Of a stretch of DNA of 59,294 bases, positions 45,591-53,544 are shown piece after piece. Each line of letters starts with the position of its first letter. Within the stretch, counting starts at the first letter, position 1. Made by a program: the position numbers and the translations under genes. The stretch is from a virus, in the IMG/VR virus record IMGVR_UViG_3300007609_000022, positions 1-59,294 of that record, one strand, 5' to 3'. The notes under the pieces were generated by a model. The model ran no database searches. It saw only the letters and a program-made list of their open reading frames with translations, and was not told the origin of the DNA.

Positions 45591-47961
45591 TATATTAATT
45601 TTTACCACACAAAACGATATTAATTTTCATGGACCTATTACAATTAATTCATTACCTAAACATAGTTCTTTATTTTTAGAAAAATTATTTATTGGGTTTA
45701 AAAACTTCGATCGAAATCAAATTATGAGATTTGAATTTTTTGATTCGTTTGGGGGTGATAACATTAAATTAGTGATGAATATTAATTATATTCCTTCGGA
45801 TAATAACATATATGTTGATGAACACGTTCTAAATAAAATTAATAAAACAGCTAATGCTTATTTATGGATAGTATCTCCGTGGGAAGCGGTGATTCACAGA
45901 GATAAATTAATGGAGCATATTAATAATAGTCCTATAAAAAATGAAAAGGTTATTGTCACTACTAGTAATACTGAATATGCTGGAAGTACTATCGACGGCG
46001 TAAAATTTACCTGTATACATGATTTCTGGGAAGGACAATACAGACATCATATTAAACATTTTTCTGATGTAAGCTATATTCATCCAAACCAAAAGAAAAA
46101 AACACTAAAATCAGCATCTAAAAAATTTTTATCGTTAAATAGAAATCTTAAACATCACCGCGTGTGGACCTATTATCAGCTTTTAAACTCTCCTACATGG
46201 AACGAGAGTCACGTAAGTTATCATTTACCGAGTATTGCAAAAGAAGAAGGCATGGACTTTAAGTCTTTTGTAAACCGTGCTCTTTTAAAAATTGATAACA
46301 AGCTTAAACGTAAAAAAGTAAATCAATTGTATAAAAACAAAACACTGGATAAATTAGATAGTACATGGATTATTAACCATAAAAATGATATTATTCCTTA
46401 TTATCATGATTCTTTATTCAGTATTGTAACAGAAAGTTTATTAGATGAACAGTTTATTACTGAAAAAACTTTTAAGCCGATGATGCACGGACATCCTTTT
46501 GTATTTTTAGGATCACAAAAAAACTTAGAAAGACTAAAGCTTCGAGGCTACGAAACATTCGAAGATGTATTCGGTATAGGTGCAATTGAAACTCCTAAAC
46601 AATTAGAACAATTTTTGAATCATGTTCATAAAACACCTCTAGAAGAATGGCGACAGAAAATCATCGATGTATGGGACAGAGTTGAATTTAATTATTTTCA
46701 TTTTTTAGGTTCTACACACGATTACGAATTTTTTGTTAATGAAATTAATAAAATTACAGATCAAGACAGATCTAAAGGATATTTTTGTATGGCACCTTGG
46801 GTTCATATGAGTATCTGGCAAAAAGGCGAAGCATTTCCGTGTTGTGTGTACGACTGGAGAACTCCGATTGGAAATATAAAAGATCAAGGAATTGCTGGTG
46901 CCTGGAATAGCGAAGATATGAAAAATCTTCGACTTGAAATGTTAGCAGGCAATGCACCTAAAGGATGCGAACGATGTACTAAATTAGATAAACAGGGAAT
47001 TTATAGTTATCGTAGAAAAATTACCGAAGATTACAAACATCATCTGCCATTAGTAGATACAACTAACGAAGACGGCTCAGTCGATAAAGTTAATCTTGCA
47101 TATTTTGATATACGTTTCAGCAATCTATGCAACATGAAATGTCGTTCGTGCGGTCCGCATTTTAGTAGTAAATGGGCTGAAGATACTGTAGGCAAACCTG
47201 TAATAATACAGATAGATCATGAAGAAATGTGGGATGAGATCGAACAATATATCGATACGATTGAAGAGATATATTTTACAGGCGGCGAAAGTTTGTTTAT
47301 GGATCAGCACTATAGACTTTTAGATATGATAATCGCTAATAACAAGCATCCTAAACTTGTTTATAATAGCAATGGCTCTAAATTAGAACACAAAGGTAAA
47401 AGTGTAACTGATTACTGGAAAAAAATTAAAAATAATATTGAATTTCAGGTAAGTTTAGATCAAATTGGTAAAAAAGCAGAATATACAAGGCACGGTCAAA
47501 AATGGAGTACCATTGAAAATAATTTAAAATTTATTAGAGATAATATTCCAAATGTAGCAATTATTCCTAATCCTACAATAAGTGTTTTAAATATTATGGA
47601 TCTAAAAGAAATTATTGAATATCTATTTGAAAATAAACTAGTAACTGAATGTAATATAAATTTAAATAATATTTTAATGACCCCAGAATGGATGAGTATT
47701 CAAATATTACCTAAACATTTAAAACGCAAAGTCGAAGAAAATCTTAATTTATTTTTATATAACTCTCTAGATAACTACGAAATGGAGCCAGTAATTAGAA
47801 ATATCTATATGGATTGTATTCCTAAAATTATAAACATAATGAATGAAAGTGACGAAAGTCACAGAATATCTGAGTTTAAACAAGAAATGCAAAAACTGGA
47901 TAAAATAAGAGAAGAAAATTTCTTAGAAGTCTTTCCAGAATTGGGTGAATTATATGAATAA
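45583..47961 (+). CDS. Fusion of GT10-like glycosyltransferase with N-twitch radical SAM domain (792 aa)
   Basis: Residues about 1-390 are glycosyltransferase-like. The segment FSIVTESLLDEQFITEKTFK at 279-298, followed by MHGHPFVFLGS, resembles the nucleotide-sugar site of GT10 fucosyltransferase-type enzymes. From residue 400 a complete N-twitch radical SAM protein begins: C402 (FCMAPW), C420/C421, C462 and C465, then C516-x3-C520-x2-C523 (CNMKCRSC), GGES at 567-570, SLDQIG...YTRHG...W, and a tail ending EVFPELGELYE. The reading frame is continuous, with no stop or frameshift at the junction near 46770. A fused pair implies that sugar transfer and radical chemistry act on one substrate or pathway. 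Confidence 0.82.
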   Translation: MHDILIFTTQNDINFHGPITINSLPKHSSLFLEKLFIGFKNFDRNQIMRFEFFDSFGGDNIKLVMNINYIPSDNNIYVDEHVLNKINKTANAYLWIVSPWEAVIHRDKLMEHINNSPIKNEKVIVTTSNTEYAGSTIDGVKFTCIHDFWEGQYRHHIKHFSDVSYIHPNQKKKTLKSASKKFLSLNRNLKHHRVWTYYQLLNSPTWNESHVSYHLPSIAKEEGMDFKSFVNRALLKIDNKLKRKKVNQLYKNKTLDKLDSTWIINHKNDIIPYYHDSLFSIVTESLLDEQFITEKTFKPMMHGHPFVFLGSQKNLERLKLRGYETFEDVFGIGAIETPKQLEQFLNHVHKTPLEEWRQKIIDVWDRVEFNYFHFLGSTHDYEFFVNEINKITDQDRSKGYFCMAPWVHMSIWQKGEAFPCCVYDWRTPIGNIKDQGIAGAWNSEDMKNLRLEMLAGNAPKGCERCTKLDKQGIYSYRRKITEDYKHHLPLVDTTNEDGSVDKVNLAYFDIRFSNLCNMKCRSCGPHFSSKWAEDTVGKPVIIQIDHEEMWDEIEQYIDTIEEIYFTGGESLFMDQHYRLLDMIIANNKHPKLVYNSNGSKLEHKGKSVTDYWKKIKNNIEFQVSLDQIGKKAEYTRHGQKWSTIENNLKFIRDNIPNVAIIPNPTISVLNIMDLKEIIEYLFENKLVTECNINLNNILMTPEWMSIQILPKHLKRKVEENLNLFLYNSLDNYEMEPVIRNIYMDCIPKIINIMNESDESHRISEFKQEMQKLDKIREENFLEVFPELGELYE

Positions 47962-49150
47962 TAAACATTTTTGTATGATACCGTGGATACATATGCATCT
48001 TTGGCCAGCCGGTACCACGTATCCGTGTTGCATGTCCGATCCAGATCTACCAATTGGCGATACTCAAACACAAAGTTTGCAAGAAATTTGGAACGGTGAA
48101 CAACTACGAACAATACGACAAAACATGCTGGCTGATAAACCTAGCCCGGAATGCCGACGCTGTTATGAACTGGAAGAGAATAACATGTGGACCTTGCGCA
48201 ACAGTTCAAACGTTAACTTCAAACATCATTACGATAAAGTAATTGCTACTGATAAGGATGGTTATGCCGGCGAGGTTAATATGGCATATATGGATATACG
48301 CTTTTCGAACCTGTGCAATTTAAAATGTCGTTCTTGCGGTCCGCAATTTTCTTCAAGTTGGTTTGAAGATCACAAAGCCACAAACGGTGATCCGGGACAT
48401 CCTAAGATATTAAAGGTTCGAGATGACATGCTTAATTTCATGGACGAATTAGAACCGCTATTAACGTCTGTAGAGCGTGTGTATTGGGCCGGCGGCGAAC
48501 CGCTTATTACAGATGAGCACTATAGAATTTTAGATTTTTGGATAGCACACGGAATGCACGATGTGAAATTGGACTATACTACTAATTTTACACAAATGCG
48601 TTTTAAAAAGAAAACAATTTTTGATTATTGGAACGCATTTAAAAATGTCCGGGTTGCGGCAAGCTTAGATGCAAACCATGCAAGAGGCGAATATCTTAGA
48701 AAGAACATGGATTGGTCTCAAGTTGTTCAAAACAGACGCGACATGATTGAACAATGCCCTCACGTATATTTTGAATTGACACCTACAGTAAGTGTGTATA
48801 ATGTATTGAATCTTCCAGACTTTCACAAAGAATGGGTCGAAGAAGGATTATTAGAACCCGCAAATGTTAGAATTAACATTTTGCTAGATCCAACCTACAT
48901 GCGATTGCAGATACTACCTGAAAAAATAAAAGATAAAGTTCGCCGTAGATATGACGATCATATAAAATATTTGAGATCTTTCAATGGCACAGAAGAAGCA
49001 ATACAAAATTATAAAAATATACTCCAGTTTTTAGAAACAGACCGAAGCGACGAAATTCTAATGTGGCAATATAAGACTGAGAAAATTGACAAGTTACGCA
49101 ATGAAAAAGTGTTTGATGTTTTTCCAGAATTGGGGGATATTAATGTATAA
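47954..49150 (+). CDS. Radical SAM protein with N-terminal twitch-like domain (398 aa)
   Basis: The ATG at 47954 overlaps the stop of the fusion gene; an upstream GTG at 47945 would add three residues. It is the closest paralogue of the radical SAM half of that fusion (FCMIPWIHMHLW; DIRFSNLCNLKCRSCGP shared almost exactly). Ligands: C7, C25/C26, C67, C70 for the auxiliary cluster, and C121-x3-C125-x2-C128 for the radical cluster. GGEPL is at 180-184. The signature is SLDANH...YLRKN...WSQVVQN, and the tail is DVFPELGDINV. Recent duplication from, or into, the fusion is likely. Substrate unknown. Confidence 0.88.
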   Translation: MNNKHFCMIPWIHMHLWPAGTTYPCCMSDPDLPIGDTQTQSLQEIWNGEQLRTIRQNMLADKPSPECRRCYELEENNMWTLRNSSNVNFKHHYDKVIATDKDGYAGEVNMAYMDIRFSNLCNLKCRSCGPQFSSSWFEDHKATNGDPGHPKILKVRDDMLNFMDELEPLLTSVERVYWAGGEPLITDEHYRILDFWIAHGMHDVKLDYTTNFTQMRFKKKTIFDYWNAFKNVRVAASLDANHARGEYLRKNMDWSQVVQNRRDMIEQCPHVYFELTPTVSVYNVLNLPDFHKEWVEEGLLEPANVRINILLDPTYMRLQILPEKIKDKVRRRYDDHIKYLRSFNGTEEAIQNYKNILQFLETDRSDEILMWQYKTEKIDKLRNEKVFDVFPELGDINV

Positions 49151-51356
49151 TAAATCTCAAAAAACATTTTTTGAGTTAGGAGATGATAATTGGACCCCAC
49201 CACCAAAACCATCTGGAGTTACCGCGGAAGATAAACATGTTGCTACGTTAGAAGCAATGCAACAATATGCGAAACCACCGCAGAAGAATTTGGAAGATCT
49301 GTCTATTGAATATTCAGTAGATCGTAAAACAAAAATATCTATGGTACTGTGTCCGGAATGGGATCCTGCATTTGTTCCTTATAATATTGCAAAACTAGCA
49401 GGTGCATTAAAGTCTGCAGGATATTTTTGTAAATGCTATGACCTTAATGTGGAAAGTTATTACAAATATAATCAAGATAAACAGAATAACCTTTTAAATA
49501 ATAAAATAGATTATTTTCCTTGGGATCCTATGCGAGACTGGCACTGGATCGGAGACAAATATTATAACGAACTCCATGAATACATAGAACCTATACTTGA
49601 GGATTGTGCTCAAAAAATTGTATATGAAGACGAAGCCGATGTTGTAGGATTTACTTTGTATTATTGTAATGAAGAACCTAGTAAATGGCTAGCAAATAGA
49701 ATTAAGGAATTAAATCCTAAAATCAAAATAGTTGTAGGAGGACCTCATACTCACTCCAGTCATTATTATGGTGATAAAATTTTTGACATAGTAGTAAATG
49801 GCGAAGGCGAAAAATCTTTGCTGTCAATTTTAGAAAGGTTAGAATCGGAAAATGAAATAATTGCAACAGATTCGCTCCCTAATACCGGAGTGCCTGTAAT
49901 AAGACAGCCAGAAAAGGAGATTACTAATCTCAGCACAATGCCAAGACCTTATTACGGCGATTTTGATTTTAAAAAGTATAAGTTTCCTAACGGTGCCTTG
50001 TGTGAAATTAGCAGGGGGTGTGTTGCTAAATGTGTATTTTGTGACGAAACTCATTTTTGGAAATATAGACAGAGAACAGCAATCTCCACACTTGAAGAAA
50101 TAGAACATATGTACTATGAACACGGTGTTAATGTATTTTGGTTCATAGACAGTTTGGTTAACGGCAATCTAAACGAACTTAGAGCATTTGTTAAAGGAGT
50201 TGCCGCAAAGGGATTGGAAATTAACTGGACTGGATATGCAAGATGCAATGGTAAAATGGATCTTGAATACTTTAAAGATCTAAAAGCAGGCGGGTGCTCT
50301 CTTTTAAATTATGGAATTGAAAGCGGAAGTCAGAAAGTTTTAGACGACATGGATAAAAAAGTCACTGTAGAAGAAATGGAGCAAAACTTCATTGACGGCG
50401 AGAAAGTTGGCATAGGTGCAATGACAAACTGGATTGTGGGATTTCCAAGTGAAGGCCCAAAAGAATTTGAAGATACCTTAACTTTTCTTTGGAGGATTAA
50501 AGATAAAAAACTAGAAGCGATCGCCCAAGGTCCGGGATTCAATGTCGGAGTAGATACTATTGTTGGACAGAATTTTGACAGATTTAATTTACAAGATCAT
50601 TATTATTTTGATCATTGGATCACAAAAGATTTCAAACACAGCATCATGCATAAAATGATCAAAATGAAGTGTTTCAGTATTTTTACAGATTATCTTCCGA
50701 CAAAGTATTCGTGTGCAAAACCACACAGACCCGAGCTAGCAAAACGTCATTATAAAATACGGTTTGACAATCCTAATAAAGAAAAACAGGTTGAATATAA
50801 CTATGAAGATTTTGATTATGAAATTATAAAACCTGGCCTTGGCAATTTTGCAGATAGCGTGATAAATGTAATATGGCCCTTTTTGAGAATATTGTGGAGA
50901 ACACGAGGCGGCTATCAATTGCATTTGATTTTTGATAAAGAGTTAGACAGACAAGAATGGGGAGAACGCGGCTCTGCTCCGCTGGATGCTGTTTATAATT
51001 TTATCATAGACGATTCGGGAAATTGGCAGGCAGACTTCAGTTTTGATTATCAGCAACCCAAATACACTGACTGGAACGATGAGAAAATTGACATGGGCAA
51101 CGGCGAATACAGAATCGAACCCGACACAATGGGACCAGTGTGGAGTCTTATGGAGTTTAGTCAGCATACAAGCAATTCTGTGGTCCGTGCTAGGAAATTA
51201 GCGTGGAAAGGTGACGAATCGAAAAAACATAGAGATCCGCACAATGCGTTTGATATAGAGGAGTTTATTCGTAAAAAAGAATTTTTTCACAAAAATAGAG
51301 ATTTAGATCTCAGTTTCAGTTTTGATTGGCAAGGAAACGGTTCATGGAAGAAATAA
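49143..51356 (+). CDS. B12-binding-type radical SAM protein with extra C-terminal domain (737 aa)
   Basis: The ATG at 49143 lies eight bases before the previous stop, just behind GGGGGA; an earlier in-frame start is inside the upstream gene. Residues about 60-235 have a Rossmann-like cobalamin-binding layout (YNIAKLAGALKSAGY, ADVVGFTLYY, KIVVGGPHTHS, VNGEGEKSLLSIL). I see no DxHxxG base-off motif. The radical SAM core has C293-x3-C297-x2-C300 (RGCVAKCVFC) and GIESGSQKVLDDM. From about 560 to 737 there is an extra domain of unknown type with two Trp/Phe-rich segments (NWQADFSFDYQ; LSFSFDWQGNGSW). Class B enzymes often methylate or rearrange unactivated carbons. Confidence 0.82.
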   Translation: MYNKSQKTFFELGDDNWTPPPKPSGVTAEDKHVATLEAMQQYAKPPQKNLEDLSIEYSVDRKTKISMVLCPEWDPAFVPYNIAKLAGALKSAGYFCKCYDLNVESYYKYNQDKQNNLLNNKIDYFPWDPMRDWHWIGDKYYNELHEYIEPILEDCAQKIVYEDEADVVGFTLYYCNEEPSKWLANRIKELNPKIKIVVGGPHTHSSHYYGDKIFDIVVNGEGEKSLLSILERLESENEIIATDSLPNTGVPVIRQPEKEITNLSTMPRPYYGDFDFKKYKFPNGALCEISRGCVAKCVFCDETHFWKYRQRTAISTLEEIEHMYYEHGVNVFWFIDSLVNGNLNELRAFVKGVAAKGLEINWTGYARCNGKMDLEYFKDLKAGGCSLLNYGIESGSQKVLDDMDKKVTVEEMEQNFIDGEKVGIGAMTNWIVGFPSEGPKEFEDTLTFLWRIKDKKLEAIAQGPGFNVGVDTIVGQNFDRFNLQDHYYFDHWITKDFKHSIMHKMIKMKCFSIFTDYLPTKYSCAKPHRPELAKRHYKIRFDNPNKEKQVEYNYEDFDYEIIKPGLGNFADSVINVIWPFLRILWRTRGGYQLHLIFDKELDRQEWGERGSAPLDAVYNFIIDDSGNWQADFSFDYQQPKYTDWNDEKIDMGNGEYRIEPDTMGPVWSLMEFSQHTSNSVVRARKLAWKGDESKKHRDPHNAFDIEEFIRKKEFFHKNRDLDLSFSFDWQGNGSWKK

Positions 51357-52564
51357 GTAAAACTTTTTGTGTATATCCTTGGATAAACGTTCATACAAAT
51401 ACTGATGGCAGGTGTAAATTGTGTTGTCATGTTTACACTGAAGATTATGTACAGGTCAACGGAAAAGATGCTATCTTAGGCGTAGATGAATTTGATGATA
51501 TTTGGACGGGCGACAATATGACAAAAATACGTCGCAAAATGCTCTCTGGAGAAAAAGTTAAAGCATGTAAAAGATGTTATGAGCACGAAGAAAAAGGCCT
51601 AGAAAGTAGTAGGCAATGGGCCAATAAAAATTACCCTATTTCCTCTACAGAGGTATATAATCCTACACATCTAGAATTACGTTTAGGAAATCATTGCAAT
51701 CTCAAATGTAATAGTTGTTGGAGTGTTAGTAGTGATAATATCTATAAAGAACGCAAAAAAATTATTGCTAGCGATACCATTCCGGATTGGTTATCAGATC
51801 AATGGAATCATGAAATTAACAGCGTAGAAAAATTCAACTGGCAATGGTTCGAAACAGACCAATTTAAAATGTTCGTAGACAGGGTCGCTCCAACACTTAA
51901 ACGTCTGTATTTGACCGGTGGCGAACCTACCCTTATAAAAGCAAATCAGTATGTAATTGACAAACTGGTTGAGTCTGGAAACAAAGACTGTTATGTGTGC
52001 TGGACCACAAATATGACTATCTGGCCCGAAGAATTTTATGATAAGTTAGAATTTTTTAACTCGAGTGAAATACAGATGAGCATTGATGGTTATAAAGACG
52101 CAAACATGTATATTAGATATCCAACAGATTGGGATAAGTTAGAAACTAATTTTGCAAAAGCCCAAAAATTACCTAGTAAAGTAGCACTTAAAATATATTT
52201 TGTTTATCAAGCATGGAATGTGTTTGATGTAGGAAATTTGCTAGAATGGCTCGAAGAAAATCAAACAAGGCGTATCGATTTTGTTCCTATTTTTCTAGAG
52301 CACCCTGATCAATTACACAGTTCAGTATGGCCAACGCATGTGCAAACTGAAATTGTAAATTATCTTAAATCAATCGAAACAGCACGTCATCGAGATGCAT
52401 TAGATAGAATTATTAACTACGCGGTTAATACTGATAAATATTCTGTTGAACAAATGCAAAGAATGAATCAGTTTATTAAAATAAATGATAGGCACAGAAA
52501 GTATAGCTTTGCAGACATTTTCCCCTATCTAAATCAAATACTGGAAAAAGAATGCAAGATATAA
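51344..52564 (+). CDS. Radical SAM protein with N-terminal twitch-like domain (406 aa)
   Basis: Starts at an ATG at 51344 inside the previous gene's end, with AAGGA upstream. Auxiliary-cluster cysteines are C9 (FCVYPW), C24, C27/C28, C75 and C78. The radical cluster is C118-x3-C122-x2-C125 (CNLKCNSC), followed by TGGEPTLI. Then come the signature SIDGYKDANMYIRYP...W and a tail DIFPYLNQILEK. It is more divergent than the 398-aa copy and lacks the GPxFSS segment behind the radical cysteines, so a different substrate is likely. The stop overlaps the next start by 13 bases. Confidence 0.85.
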   Translation: MEEISKTFCVYPWINVHTNTDGRCKLCCHVYTEDYVQVNGKDAILGVDEFDDIWTGDNMTKIRRKMLSGEKVKACKRCYEHEEKGLESSRQWANKNYPISSTEVYNPTHLELRLGNHCNLKCNSCWSVSSDNIYKERKKIIASDTIPDWLSDQWNHEINSVEKFNWQWFETDQFKMFVDRVAPTLKRLYLTGGEPTLIKANQYVIDKLVESGNKDCYVCWTTNMTIWPEEFYDKLEFFNSSEIQMSIDGYKDANMYIRYPTDWDKLETNFAKAQKLPSKVALKIYFVYQAWNVFDVGNLLEWLEENQTRRIDFVPIFLEHPDQLHSSVWPTHVQTEIVNYLKSIETARHRDALDRIINYAVNTDKYSVEQMQRMNQFIKINDRHRKYSFADIFPYLNQILEKECKI

Positions 52565-53544
52565 AAGCAATTATACCCGCTAAAGAAAAATGGTGCAGTA
52601 TAGTATGGCAAGTAAACGATTGGTGCAACTATCGATGCTCCTATTGCAATGAATGGAATTGGGGCGGCCGAAACAAAAATGAAGACGAAATTAAAGTTAT
52701 TGTCGAAACACTTGAAAGGATAGTTGAACATTATCAGAGTAAAGGTTATAGATATTTTAAACTTTTTTTAAGCGGCGGCGAGCCAACTTTCTGGAAAGGG
52801 CTGATTCCTGTTGTAGAAAAATTTAGAGAAAAGGTAGAATGGCCTGGAAGTTGTGTAGGAATCAACACCAATCTTTCCAAATCTCTAAATTGGTGGAAAG
52901 GCCATCATTATCTATTTGAGGATGTAGTTGCTAGCTATCATCCCGAATTTTCCAAAGAACAAAAATATATTGAGACATTTAAATTTCTACAAGACAAAAA
53001 GAATTATTTGTGCTCGCGTGTTATGATGCAAAAAGAAAACTTCATACAGTGTATAGATTTTGCTGAAAAACTCAAGTCGGAGTGCGATAATTATATCATT
53101 GAATATGCACCTGTTTACGATCAACTTAGACCGGATGCAGAACCTTTTCATTATGACGAGGATTGGCATGTCGAATGGCTAAAAGAAAACAGTTATGAAA
53201 AGGTACAAACTGTGCCAATTAAAAAAGATCCCAATTATGCATACGCCAGAACCTGGTTCGAAGATGACACAATAACTCCTATAAACACAAATAATATTAT
53301 AGTACACGGAAAGAATTTTTTCAAAGGATGGTTTTGTAATATCCATGAAAGTTTGCATATTCATCCAAACGGAAACATTCAACAAGCAAGTTGCGGTGTA
53401 GGTCCGATTGTTGGTAATATCGTAAAAGGTGAATTTGATAAAAGTAGCACACAAGGAGTTTGGTGTCCCAAGAATCATTGTCATTGTGCAGCAGATTTTA
53501 ACATTTCCAAAGCAAGGCCCGAGCATGTCGATAAAATACAATAA
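52552..53544 (+). CDS. Radical SAM protein with C-terminal SPASM-like cysteines (330 aa)
   Basis: Unlike its neighbours, the radical SAM motif is near the N-terminus: C25-x3-C29-x2-C32 (CNYRCSYC), then SGGEPTFW at 74-81. The cysteine-rich part is at the C-terminus: C262, C281, C305, C310 and C312 (SCGVG; CPKNHCHC), as in SPASM/twitch enzymes that carry auxiliary clusters. SPASM enzymes typically modify peptides or proteins, which makes this the member most suggestive of a protein substrate. It overlaps the previous gene by 13 bases and the next by 20. Confidence 0.85.
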   Translation: MQDIKAIIPAKEKWCSIVWQVNDWCNYRCSYCNEWNWGGRNKNEDEIKVIVETLERIVEHYQSKGYRYFKLFLSGGEPTFWKGLIPVVEKFREKVEWPGSCVGINTNLSKSLNWWKGHHYLFEDVVASYHPEFSKEQKYIETFKFLQDKKNYLCSRVMMQKENFIQCIDFAEKLKSECDNYIIEYAPVYDQLRPDAEPFHYDEDWHVEWLKENSYEKVQTVPIKKDPNYAYARTWFEDDTITPINTNNIIVHGKNFFKGWFCNIHESLHIHPNGNIQQASCGVGPIVGNIVKGEFDKSSTQGVWCPKNHCHCAADFNISKARPEHVDKIQ

